DNA from: Betaproteobacteria bacterium
GTDB lineage: Bacteria; Pseudomonadota; Gammaproteobacteria; Burkholderiales; SG8-41
NCBI GenBank assembly: GCA_021300125.1
Contig: JAJTHX010000013.1
Coordinates: forward strand, 1 to 8,126
Direction: 5' to 3'
Length of the DNA stretch: 8,126 bases
Shown here: piece after piece, positions 1 through 5,475 of the stretch
How positions within the stretch are numbered: position 1 is the stretch's first letter
Layout of the letters: each line of letters opens with the position of its first letter
Notes under the pieces: generated by a model
Database searches by the model: none
Seen by the model: the letters and a program-made list of their open reading frames with translations, nothing else
What the model was told of the DNA's origin: nothing
Made by a program: the position numbers and the translations under genes

Positions 1-387
1 GCGGACCTCAAGTATTTTGACGGTTCGCTGGCAAAGATCGACCGCGTGCCGCCGGATGTCCGCAGCCTCTATGCCACCGCTTTCGAGATGGATCCGGGCT
101 GGCTGGTCGAGTGCGCGGCGCGCCGCCAGAAATGGATCGACTAGTCGCAGTCGCTGAACATCTACATGGCCGGCGCCTCGGGCAAGAAGCTGGACGACAC
201 CTACAAGCTGGCCTGGCTGCGCGGTCTCAAGACCACCTACTACCTGCGCACGCTGGGCGCGACTTCGGCCGAGAAATCGACGGTGCGCGCCGGCCAGCTC
301 AACGCGGTGCCCGCCGACGGCGGCCTTGCGGAAGAGCAGCCCAAGGTGTGCTCGATCCTCGATCCGGAATGCGAAGCCTGCCAGTAA
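1..387 (+). CDS. nrdA: Ribonucleoside-diphosphate reductase alpha subunit, C-terminal end, interrupted by an in-frame TAG
   Basis: This is the last ~128 codons of the class Ia RNR large subunit, which reduces ribonucleoside diphosphates to deoxy forms in the cytoplasm together with NrdB. It is read in frame 1 from the window edge; the 5' part lies outside. Recognisable pieces are RRQKWID, then [31 protein letters not shown] with the Tyr pair at bases 238-243 (the radical-transfer tyrosines Y730/Y731 of E. coli), and a C-terminal CEAC at 370-381 (the redox-shuttle cysteine pair), ending in TAA at 385-387. Codon 48 is TAG (142-144) exactly where relatives have Gln in WIDQS. Apart from that one codon the frame is open and well conserved to the end, so this is one substitution (CAG to TAG), not decay. 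Stopping there would remove both the Tyr pair and the CEAC tail, giving an inactive enzyme. nrdB follows 154 bases later. Identification is firm; the functional state is uncertain. Confidence 0.9.
142..144 (+). other. In-frame amber codon inside nrdA
   Basis: TAG replaces the Gln codon expected in the conserved WIDQS stretch of NrdA. The single base change needed is C to T at 142, and it creates ACTAGT at 140-145. All other recognised genes that end inside the window stop with TGA or TAA, so TAG is not used as a genuine terminator here. It may be a sequencing or assembly error, a real minority mutation in the sampled population, or a suppressed codon. The sequence alone cannot decide between these. 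Confidence 0.9.
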
Positions 388-541
388 GCGCGGCTGAAGA
401 AGGCTGAATCAGGGAAACGTTCAAGTTCTGTTGTTGTAGGTTGCATGAAGGGCGCAAGGCAGGGTCACTGTCAATAACGATCAAGACCCGCCGTCCGCCC
501 GAACAAGTGTCCACCGACAACGCCAATAAAGGAGACTGAAG

Positions 542-1651
542 ATGCTGCAATTCGAAGATTCCGTGCCCTCCGGTGCCGGCCTGCTCAAGCAGGCCCCGGC
601 AGTCCAGGCGCGGGACGATGGCGAGGCCGAAGCCCGCCGCGTCAACATCGCCGACAAGCGGGTGATCAACGGCCAGACTGACGTCAACCAGCTGGTGGCG
701 TTCAAGTACAAGTGGGCCTGGGACAAGTACCTGTCTGCCTGCGCCAATCACTGGATGCCGCAGGAAATCCAGATGAGCCGCGACATCGCCCTGTGGAAGG
801 ACCCCAACGGCCTGACCGAAGACGAGCGCCGCATCGTCAAGCGCAATCTCGGCTTTTTCGTCACGGCTGATTCGCTCGCGGCGAACAACATCGTGCTCGG
901 CACCTACCGCCACATCACCGCGCCGGAGTGCCGCCAGTACCTGCTGCGCCAGGCGTTTGAGGAGGCGATCCATACCCACGCCTACCAGTACATCGTCGAG
1001 AGCCTGGGCCTCAATGAAGGCGAGATCTTCAACGCCTATCACGAGGTTTCGTCGATCCGCGACAAGGACGAATTCCTGATCCCGTTCATCGACGTATTGA
1101 CCGATCCCTCGTTCAAGACCGGCACGCCCGAGAACGACCAGAAGCTGCTCAAAAGCCTGATCGTGTTTGCCTGCCTGATGGAAGGCCTGTTCTTCTACGT
1201 CGGCTTCACGCAGCTCCTCGCGCTGGGCCGCCAGAACAAGATGACCGGTGCCGCCGAGCAGTACCAGTACATCCTGCGCGACGAGTCGATGCACTGCAAT
1301 TTCGGCATCGACCTGATCAACACCATCAAGATGGAAAACCCGCACCTGTGGACCGCCGAGTTCCGCGAGGAGCTGAAGGTGCTGTTCCGCAAGGGTGTCG
1401 ACCTCGAATACCGCTACGCCGAGGACACCATGCCGCGCGGCGTGCTCGGCCTGAATGCCGGCATGTTCAAGGAGTACCTGCGCTTCATCGCCAACCGGCG
1501 CGCGCAGCAGATCGGCCTCGATGTGCTGTTCGAGGGGGCGACCAACCCCTTCCCGTGGATGGCGGAAATGATCGATCTGAAGAAAGAGCGCAATTTCTTC
1601 GAGACCCGCGTCATCGAGTACCAGACCGGCGGCGCGCTGTCCTGGGAGTGA
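542..1651 (+). CDS. nrdB: Ribonucleoside-diphosphate reductase beta subunit (class Ia, tyrosyl radical)
   Basis: This is the small RNR subunit, which holds the diiron centre and stable tyrosyl radical and passes the radical to NrdA. The ATG at 542 has AAAGGAG about 8 bases upstream. At 369 aa the length is normal. All expected metal ligands are visible: D110 (FVTAD), E141 and H144 (AFEEAIH), E214 (CLMEG), E248 and H251 (RDESMH). The radical Tyr is Y148, four residues after H144 as in E. coli H118/Y122, so this is a tyrosyl-radical class I protein, not a radical-free type. F218 lines the radical pocket. W71 ([11 protein letters not shown]) and Y360 near the C-terminus match the W48 and Y356 radical-path positions. 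The protein ends GGALSWE, the tail that should dock on NrdA. It is intact, which argues that RNR is still needed despite the TAG in nrdA. It is probably co-transcribed with nrdA; I found no convincing NrdR box in the 154-base gap. Confidence 0.97.
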   Translation: MLQFEDSVPSGAGLLKQAPAVQARDDGEAEARRVNIADKRVINGQTDVNQLVAFKYKWAWDKYLSACANHWMPQEIQMSRDIALWKDPNGLTEDERRIVKRNLGFFVTADSLAANNIVLGTYRHITAPECRQYLLRQAFEEAIHTHAYQYIVESLGLNEGEIFNAYHEVSSIRDKDEFLIPFIDVLTDPSFKTGTPENDQKLLKSLIVFACLMEGLFFYVGFTQLLALGRQNKMTGAAEQYQYILRDESMHCNFGIDLINTIKMENPHLWTAEFREELKVLFRKGVDLEYRYAEDTMPRGVLGLNAGMFKEYLRFIANRRAQQIGLDVLFEGATNPFPWMAEMIDLKKERNFFETRVIEYQTGGALSWE

Positions 1652-1700
1652 CATGATCCTGGCCGGGGAGAACAAAACGGAAGTTTTTCACCAAAGCCCG

Positions 1701-1725
1701 GACTCCGGCGTCCAGCGCCGGAGTC
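1701..1725. terminator. Perfect GC hairpin downstream of nrdB
   Basis: GACTCCGGCG (1701-1710) and CGCCGGAGTC (1716-1725) form a perfect 10-bp stem with the 5-base loop TCCAG, 50 bases after the nrdB stop. No U-tract follows on the + strand, so it is not a classic intrinsic terminator. It could stabilise the nrdAB mRNA 3' end, act as a weak terminator, or be part of a dispersed repeat. The hairpin is certain; the role is inferred. Confidence 0.5.
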
Positions 1726-1743
1726 GCCAGCTCCAGCCTCGTG

Positions 1744-1794
1744 GCCGGCGGCGCTTTGCCCTGCGCCATATGCCGCAGGGGGGGCGCTGCCGGC
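1744..1794. repeat. Long imperfect inverted repeat in the nrdB-DUF2442 gap
   Basis: The arms at 1744-1765 and 1774-1794 both carry GCCGGC at the outer end, GCGC in the middle and CTGCG/CGCAG at the loop side. The loop contains the palindrome CATATG. A few mismatches fall in the central part, opposite the run of seven G. Together with the hairpin at 1701-1725, it fills most of the 187-base gap, resembling an extragenic palindromic element. No other copy is present in this window. Confidence 0.45.
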
Positions 1795-1838
1795 TTCGTT
1801 TCGTACAGTCTCCAAACCCACGATAGAGGGAACAGCCC

Positions 1839-2144
1839 TTGGCACTCAGTCTGAAGGTCAGGCGTTACCGCAGCCGCAGGCCGCACCTGCATACCGTCAC
1901 CGAGCTCAGGACCGAGGACAATTGCACACTGTGGCTGCGCTTTGACGACGGGCTTGAGGGACACGTCTATCTGGGTGACCTGGTCGAGGAAACCGCGCTG
2001 GCAGTACTCACCGACGCAGCGCTGTTCAGCCGCGTGGCTTTTGATCCGGTGTCCAACCTGCTGACCTGGAGCGGCGGGGTGCGCATCGATCCGGACATGC
2101 TTTACCGCAATCTTGCCTACAAGGCGGGTGCCGTGCTGCAATGA
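1839..2144 (+). CDS. DUF2442 domain protein
   Basis: This 101-aa protein is of the DUF2442 type. The core runs from VTELRTEDNCTLWLRFDDG (residues ~20-38) through LFSRVAFDP to RIDPDMLY near the C-terminus, which matches the family pattern of a strand pair with 'FDDG', then 'ALF..V..DP', then 'G.DIDP..LY'. The start is TTG at 1839, with GAGGG eight bases upstream; no ATG lies early in the frame. Residues 1-15 are very basic (KVRRYRSRRPH) and lie outside the domain. DUF2442 proteins are often encoded beside DUF4160 partners in toxin-antitoxin-like pairs, but no such partner is present here: neighbours are nrdB upstream and the H1-like gene 55 bases downstream. The molecular function is unknown. 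The family assignment is from pattern memory and fairly confident. Confidence 0.8.
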   Translation: MALSLKVRRYRSRRPHLHTVTELRTEDNCTLWLRFDDGLEGHVYLGDLVEETALAVLTDAALFSRVAFDPVSNLLTWSGGVRIDPDMLYRNLAYKAGAVLQ

Positions 2145-2199
2145 GCACCAAGCACCGGCAGGTTTGAGTCATCCACCACTGAATCCACGGGAGGCCAGC

Positions 2200-2517
2200 A
2201 TGGCTAAGGCGAAGAAAAAGGCTGCGAAGAAGAAAACCGCGAAGAAAAAGGTCGCCTTGAAAAAGACCGCGCCGAAAAAGAAAGCCGCGAAAAAGGCACT
2301 GCGCAAGACCGCGGCAAAACCGGCGGGCCGCAAGGCGGCCAAAAAAAAGCCGGCTAAAAAGCCGGCTGTGAAAAAAGCAGTCAAGAAAAAGCCTGCTGCG
2401 GCAAAACGGCCGGCCCCCAAAAAACCGGCACCCAAGACTGCGGCACCCGCTCTGGCGGCTGTCCGTCCGATCGCGATTCCCGGAGCCTGGCCGTTCCCGA
2501 TGGGAAACAAACCCTGA
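2200..2517 (+). CDS. Histone H1-like, lysine/alanine/proline-rich DNA-binding protein
   Basis: This 105-aa protein has about 35 lysines and no Asp or Glu, made of irregular KKxA and KKPA repeats over residues 1-85. Such proteins resemble the eukaryotic H1 C-terminal tail and bacterial H1-like proteins (AlgP and Bordetella BpH1 types); they are disordered and bind DNA non-specifically. The C-terminal part differs: AVRPIAIPGAWPFPMGNKP, a non-lysine tail I recall as WPFPTGxKP in betaproteobacterial relatives, suggesting a conserved binding end. I chose ATG 2200 because CGGGAGG lies 5-6 bases upstream and the basic repeat begins there. An in-frame ATG at 2113 would add 29 unrelated residues overlapping the DUF2442 gene, so I rejected it. 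The A-rich repeats in this ORF are prone to copy-number change. It is the last gene of the rightward nrd-side cluster, followed by a terminator at 2624. Confidence 0.88.
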   Translation: MAKAKKKAAKKKTAKKKVALKKTAPKKKAAKKALRKTAAKPAGRKAAKKKPAKKPAVKKAVKKKPAAAKRPAPKKPAPKTAAPALAAVRPIAIPGAWPFPMGNKP

Positions 2518-2623
2518 CTCGCTGGCTTCAAGGCGGAACTGAAACGGGAGTAACCGGATCCGCCTGGAGGCCCGAACCGGACCGTAACAGCAGGAAGGCA
2601 AAGATACCCAATCTGTTCCGGGC

Positions 2624-2657
2624 GGACAAGGCGGCTGCCTTGTCCATATGATTTTTT
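2624..2657 (+). terminator. Intrinsic terminator after the H1-like gene
   Basis: GGACAAGGC (2624-2632) and GCCTTGTCC (2637-2645) form a perfect 9-bp stem with a GGCT loop. The spacer ATATGA follows, then six T (2652-2657). The short spacer before the U-tract makes it slightly weaker than ideal. It lies 107 bases after the H1-like stop and should end the rightward transcript before the convergent ltaE gene. Confidence 0.7.
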
Positions 2658-2680
2658 AGGGATAAAAACCCTTAAAAATC
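2650..2680. terminator. AT-rich hairpin in the convergent intergenic region
   Basis: GATTTTTTAGGG (2650-2661) pairs with CCCTTAAAAATC (2669-2680) with one T-T mismatch; the loop is ATAAAAA. On the minus strand the loop reads as a T-run. It begins inside the spacer of the terminator at 2624 and could help stop transcripts from either side. The region 2518-2789 otherwise contains no gene I can support. Confidence 0.4.
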
Positions 2681-2761
2681 AATGGCCTATACAAGTTTGT
2701 TAAATATTCTCAGCCTGGCGTCAGGGCTAATTCAGGCAGCCCGGGCGGGGCAATCCGGCCT

Positions 2762-2782
2762 CGCGGCGCCGGTCGCGCCGCG
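2762..2782 (-). terminator. GC hairpin just past the threonine aldolase stop
   Basis: CGCGGCGC (2762-2769) and GCGCCGCG (2775-2782) form a perfect 8-bp stem with a 5-base loop, seven bases beyond the ltaE stop codon on the minus strand. No U-tract follows directly, so it may be a 3'-end stabiliser or a weak terminator acting with the AT-rich hairpin further on. Confidence 0.4.
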
Positions 2783-2789
2783 GTCCGTA

Positions 2790-3833
2790 TCAGCGTGAAT
2801 CCGCGCAGACTTCGGCACAGGCCTTGATGGCCTGCGAGACTTCGGCGTCTCCAATATGCCGATGCGTGACAAAACGCAGCGAACGCGGATCGGCCGGACT
2901 CACTGCAATTCCTTTCTCGCGAAATGCATCGGACCACTGTGCCGCGCTGCGGCCGCTGTGCGCGACACTGACGCGCACGATGTTGGTTTCCACCATCGCC
3001 GGATCGGCAAGCCGCGCATCAATGGCGTGTAAACCCTCGGCCAGCGCGCGCGCGCGGCGATGGTCTTCCGGCAACCGCTGCGCCATGGTTTCGATGGCGA
3101 CAATGCCCGCGGCCGCGATCAGGCCGGCCTGGCGCATGTTGCCGCCGACCATGCGGCGGAAGGCCCGCGCCCGTTCGATGAAAGGTTTCGGCCCGCACAG
3201 CACCGAGCCAACCGGCGCGGAGAGGCCTTTGGATACGCAGAAGCACACCGAGTCGGTGTGACGGGCGATCTCGGCCACGCTGACACCGAGTGCCGCCGCC
3301 GCGTTGAACAGCCGCGCGCCGTCAGTGTGCACCGGCACGCCATGCTCCCGCGCCAGCACATGCACGCGCTGCATGTGGACCAGCGGCAGCACCGCGCCGC
3401 CGGCGCCGTTATGGGTGGTTTCCATGCAGACCAGCGCGGTGCCGAAGTTGTTGCGCGTCATCGGCCGGATCGACTCGGCGAGCAGCGCCTCATCCATCGC
3501 GCCGCGCGTGCCGGGAATCGCCTTGTAGAACACCCCGGCGACTGCCGCGAGTCCGCCGAGTTCGGTGTTGAGCATGTGCGCGCCGCGCTCCAGCAGCACT
3601 TCACCGGCGCGGGAGGTGTGCGCGAGCACCGCCACCAGGTTGGTCATGGTGCCGCTGGGCATGTAGAGCCCGGCCTCCTTGCCGGTGCGTTGCGCGGCCA
3701 GCGCTTCCAGCCGCTGCACCGTGGCATCACCGTCGCGCGAATCGTCACCCTGGGAGGCGCATTGAATCGCGGCCAGCATTTCCGGCGTCGGGCGGGTCAC
3801 GGTGTCGGTGCGCAGGTCAATCAGTTCGTTCAT
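2790..3833 (-). CDS. ltaE: Low-specificity L-threonine aldolase family protein (PLP enzyme)
   Basis: This PLP-dependent fold-type I enzyme is expected to cleave L-threonine or allo-threonine to glycine and acetaldehyde. It has 347 residues from ATG at 3833, chosen because GGAAG lies 8 bases upstream and MNELIDLRTDTVTRPTPEM is the family's usual N-terminus; the open frame extends 22 codons further without support. Visible landmarks: YMPSGTMTN (~57-65, phosphate grip), ERGAHML with H86 (stacks on PLP), HTDGARLFN with D171 and R174, and CVSKGLSAPVGS with the Schiff-base Lys K202. The usual 'DDVYGEDPTVN' stretch reads DDSRDGDATV (residues 30-39), so the active-site Tyr region differs from typical LtaE and specificity may too. 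The upstream gene on the same strand ends 19 bases before the start, so the two are probably one operon. Family is certain; substrate is not. Confidence 0.9.
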   Translation of the reverse strand: MNELIDLRTDTVTRPTPEMLAAIQCASQGDDSRDGDATVQRLEALAAQRTGKEAGLYMPSGTMTNLVAVLAHTSRAGEVLLERGAHMLNTELGGLAAVAGVFYKAIPGTRGAMDEALLAESIRPMTRNNFGTALVCMETTHNGAGGAVLPLVHMQRVHVLAREHGVPVHTDGARLFNAAAALGVSVAEIARHTDSVCFCVSKGLSAPVGSVLCGPKPFIERARAFRRMVGGNMRQAGLIAAAGIVAIETMAQRLPEDHRRARALAEGLHAIDARLADPAMVETNIVRVSVAHSGRSAAQWSDAFREKGIAVSPADPRSLRFVTHRHIGDAEVSQAIKACAEVCADSR

Positions 3834-3852
3834 CGCGGACTTCCGTTTCGGG

Positions 3853-4455
3853 TTAATGACATTCGGCTTCGCCGGCAGGCTGGCGCGGCTGCCGGACATA
3901 GCCGAACCGGGCCGGTGCCTCCACAGAGCGCAACGGCGCGACTTCGACCAGCCCTTGCGCGGTGAGCAGGCTCAGGTCCGCGGTTTTTCCGGCCTGCAGC
4001 TGTTCCAGCGCGTCGTTCAGTGCCGCAGTGGATGGCGGCTTGCCGCGTGCATCGCAGAGCAGGTGGACCAGTCCATCGAGATCGCGGTCATGCACCAGGC
4101 CCGGCCCGAGTTCAGTGTCGAGCAGCAGTGCACCGACCTCGTCGAGGTAGGCGCCGCGGATCGTGTGGATGGCCTGGCCGGTGTGGGTATGGAAAGGCGC
4201 GGCGGCCGTGCCGCCGCTGCGCACCACCCAGGGTGTGTAGTCGAGCAGCACATAGACCCGTTGCGGGCCGTTCTGCACGAACCAGCGGCCCAGGTCATCG
4301 CAGCCGTAGTTGCGGCCAAAGAATTCGCGAATGCCGGGGTTGTGCACCGGCTCGCCCTTGAGCAGCCAGTCGCCGCGGCGCGACAGTGACAGCCAGCCGA
4401 AGACCGCCGGCACATTGGGCCACTTGGCCATGCCGCGGAGTACCAGCTCATCCAT
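3853..4455 (-). CDS. DUF2946-type protein of unknown function
   Basis: This is a 200-aa soluble protein with no signal peptide or membrane segment. I recognise the layout: MDELVLRGMAKWPNVPAVFG at the N-terminus, FFGRNYGCDD (~45-54), GRWFVQNGPQRVYVLL (56-71), PWVVR, HTHTG (89-93), LDE and GLVHDRDLDGLVHLL, ending with PARFGYV. Betaproteobacterial proteins with the same 'KWPNVP..YGWL', 'RNY..D..GRWFFQNGPQRVYV' and 'PARFGYV' blocks are, from memory, labelled DUF2946; the number could be wrong but the family is real. The start is ATG 4455, with AGGAGG nine bases upstream and TGA directly before the ATG. Its stop is TAA at 3853-3855, 19 bases before the aldolase. Its first 17 codons and 75 upstream bases are copied twice more upstream (4532-4707). 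Function is unknown. Confidence 0.78.
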   Translation of the reverse strand: MDELVLRGMAKWPNVPAVFGWLSLSRRGDWLLKGEPVHNPGIREFFGRNYGCDDLGRWFVQNGPQRVYVLLDYTPWVVRSGGTAAAPFHTHTGQAIHTIRGAYLDEVGALLLDTELGPGLVHDRDLDGLVHLLCDARGKPPSTAALNDALEQLQAGKTADLSLLTAQGLVEVAPLRSVEAPARFGYVRQPRQPAGEAECH

Positions 4456-4531
4456 TCAGCCCGCCCTCCTGCTGCCGGCGGTTCTGCGCCGCTGCCCGCG
4501 AGCTGACCTTCGGTTAACGAGTCCGCGGCGC
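4406..4531. repeat. 126-bp tandem repeat, copy 1 (contains the start of the DUF2946-type gene)
   Basis: The unit starts at GCCGGCACATTGGGCC and includes the first 17 codons of the leftward gene, its ribosome binding site and about 66 further upstream bases. It differs from copy 2 at 8 of 126 positions (about 94% identity). The length is exactly 42 codons. Confidence 0.92.
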
Positions 4532-4581
4532 GCCGGCGCATCGGGCCACTGGGCCATGCCGCGAAGTACCAGCTCATCCAT
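4456..4581 (-). CDS. 41-codon upstream ORF made by repeat copy 2
   Basis: It reads MDELVLRGMAQWPDAPA and then an Arg-rich tail (RRGLVNRRSARGQRR and on), ending in TGA immediately before the ATG of the DUF2946-type gene (TGAATG). Its N-terminus copies that of the true gene and its ribosome binding site (AGGAG, from the neighbouring repeat) is good, so ribosomes may well translate it. The tail is what the old 5' untranslated region encodes, so the peptide is probably not selected as a protein. If translated it would deliver terminating ribosomes directly to the real start. Treat it as a possible leader ORF, not a gene. Confidence 0.35.
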   Translation of the reverse strand: MDELVLRGMAQWPDAPARRGLVNRRSARGQRRRTAGSRRAG

Positions 4582-4657
4582 TCAGCGCGCTCTCCTGCTG
4601 CCGGCGGTTGTGCGCCGCTGCCCGCGAGCTGACCTTCGGTTAACGAGTCCGCGGCGT
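4532..4657. repeat. 126-bp tandem repeat, copy 2
   Basis: This is head-to-tail with copy 1, same length, same orientation, no gap. It retains the ATG (minus strand, 4581), the AGGAG ribosome binding site and the GTTAACGAAGG stretch. Most of the 8 changes lie in the coding part and around the ribosome binding site; the stretch carrying GTTAAC is unchanged. Confidence 0.92.
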
Positions 4658-4707
4658 GCCGGCACATTAGGCCATGGGGCCATGCCGCGGAGTACCAAAT
4701 CATCCAT
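4582..4707 (-). CDS. 41-codon upstream ORF made by repeat copies 3 and 2
   Basis: The same structure one repeat further upstream: MDDLVLRGMAPWPNVPA, an Arg-rich tail, and TGA directly before the ATG of the next short ORF. All three starts are in one frame because the unit is 42 codons. This first ORF lies outside the duplicated ribosome binding site and has no Shine-Dalgarno sequence. A minus-strand GATAAA (4721 to 4716) sits 8 bases before the ATG, so a leaderless start here is conceivable, but no good -35 is visible. Low confidence that it is expressed. Confidence 0.25.
   Translation of the reverse strand: MDDLVLRGMAPWPNVPARRGLVNRRSARGQRRTTAGSRRAR
4658..4707. repeat. 126-bp tandem repeat, partial copy 3
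   Basis: The first 50 bases of the unit are present (to the ATG at 4707 on the minus strand). After this, homology ends abruptly and the flanking sequence GCGAATTTATCACGC is unrelated. It retains 17 codons' worth of the gene's N-terminus with a few changes (DD for DE, MAPW for MAKW). Confidence 0.85.
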
Positions 4708-4853
4708 CCCGCGAATTTATCACGCAGACCCTGACCCCGAAGCCGCGCAGCCTGCGTTTGCAGTGGCATGAGCTGGAGTGGCGCAGTCAACCCCATGAGC
4801 TTGCCGGCGGTGGAAGGGCGGATCGGATCCGGCCGTCGGTTGTCCGCGGGCGG

Positions 4854-4882
4854 TTGCCGCCTTGCAGGGACGACTGCATACT
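4854..4882 (+). promoter_or_regulatory. Candidate promoter of the sigma-factor operon
   Basis: TTGCCG (4854-4859), a 17-base spacer, then CATACT (4877-4882). Transcription would start near 4889-4891, at the GTG start codon itself, giving a leaderless mRNA. The -35 is a fair match (TTG plus one more base) and the -10 is moderate. The 183 bases between the divergent starts (4707 and 4891) must hold promoters for both directions. Confidence 0.45.
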
Positions 4883-4890
4883 CGCCCCCC

Positions 4891-5475
4891 GTGAGCCCCC
4901 CAGACGAAGACGCCGGCGACGAGGCACTGATGCTGGCCTACCGCGACGGCGATGCCACCGCCTTCGACAGGCTCTATGAACGCCATCGCGGCGGCGTGTT
5001 CCGTTACCTGCTGCGCCAGTGCCGTGACGCCGCGATCGCCGAGGAACTCTTCCAGGATGTGTGGATGAACCTGATCCGGGCCCGCGCGGGCTATGCCGTG
5101 CAGGCGAAATTTGCGACCTGGCTTTACCGCATCGCCCACAACCGCCTGATGGACCACTTCCGCGGCCGTCCGGGCCTGACGGTTTCGCTCGATGAAGAGA
5201 CTGCGGTGCTGCCGCCGGAAACTGAAGCACCGCGTGCCGACCGTCCCGAAACGCAGGCCGAGATCCGCGAACAGGCGGCACGACTGCTGGCGCTGCTGGA
5301 GGCGTTGCCGTCCGGGCAGCGCGAAGCCTTCCTGCTGCAGCAGGAGGCAGGACTCAGCGTCGAGGCCATTGCCGAGGCCACCGGCGTCAGCCGCGAGACC
5401 GCGAAAAGCCGGTTGCGCTATGCCGTGGCCAAACTGCGGCTCGGAATGCAGGACCAGGGATGCAGACATGAGTGA
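4891..5475 (+). CDS. ECF-type RNA polymerase sigma-70 family factor
   Basis: This directs RNA polymerase to a specific promoter set. With the GTG at 4891 it has 194 aa: MSPPDEDAGDEALMLAYRDG is the usual N-terminus of this group, region 2 spans ~24-92 (AFDRLYERHRGGVFRYL, AEELFQDVWMNLIRAR, FATWLYRIAHNRLMDHFR), an acidic/Pro linker follows, and region 4 spans ~128-183 (LLEALPSGQREAFLLQ, then the helix-turn-helix SVEAIAEATGVSRETAKSRL). No region 1 or 3 is present, as in ECF factors. ATGs at 4768 and 4795 are in frame but would add non-conserved residues with no ribosome binding site; the GTG also lacks one, fitting leaderless translation. The next gene overlaps its end by 8 bases (ATGAGTGA). Regulation is likely through that downstream membrane protein. 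Target genes are unknown. Confidence 0.92.
   Translation: MSPPDEDAGDEALMLAYRDGDATAFDRLYERHRGGVFRYLLRQCRDAAIAEELFQDVWMNLIRARAGYAVQAKFATWLYRIAHNRLMDHFRGRPGLTVSLDEETAVLPPETEAPRADRPETQAEIREQAARLLALLEALPSGQREAFLLQQEAGLSVEAIAEATGVSRETAKSRLRYAVAKLRLGMQDQGCRHE

Noticed and set aside
142..144. Pyrrolysine insertion at TAG
   Set aside because: The family has Gln at this site, no Pyl gene is in view, and one C-to-T change explains it. Kept only as a general recoding question.
299..1675. 458-codon open frame on the minus strand
   Set aside because: It lies antisense to nrdB, which has every catalytic residue. Its protein has no recognisable domain; it is a GC-rich codon shadow.
2113..2199. 29-residue N-terminal extension of the H1-like protein
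   Set aside because: It overlaps the DUF2442 coding end, lacks a ribosome binding site, and its composition is unlike the basic repeat. ATG 2200 has a good site.
3060..3965. 301-codon open frame on the plus strand
   Set aside because: Antisense to the threonine aldolase. His/Arg-rich composition with no domain; a shadow frame.
4406..4707. CRISPR-like or recombination-site array
   Set aside because: Units are contiguous with no spacers, 126 bp long, and contain a gene start. This is a tandem duplication.
4017..4796. 259-codon minus-strand frame running through the 126-bp repeats
   Set aside because: It is a shifted frame over the DUF2946-type gene. Its apparent protein repeat only reflects the DNA repeat, and the codon pattern fits the other frame.
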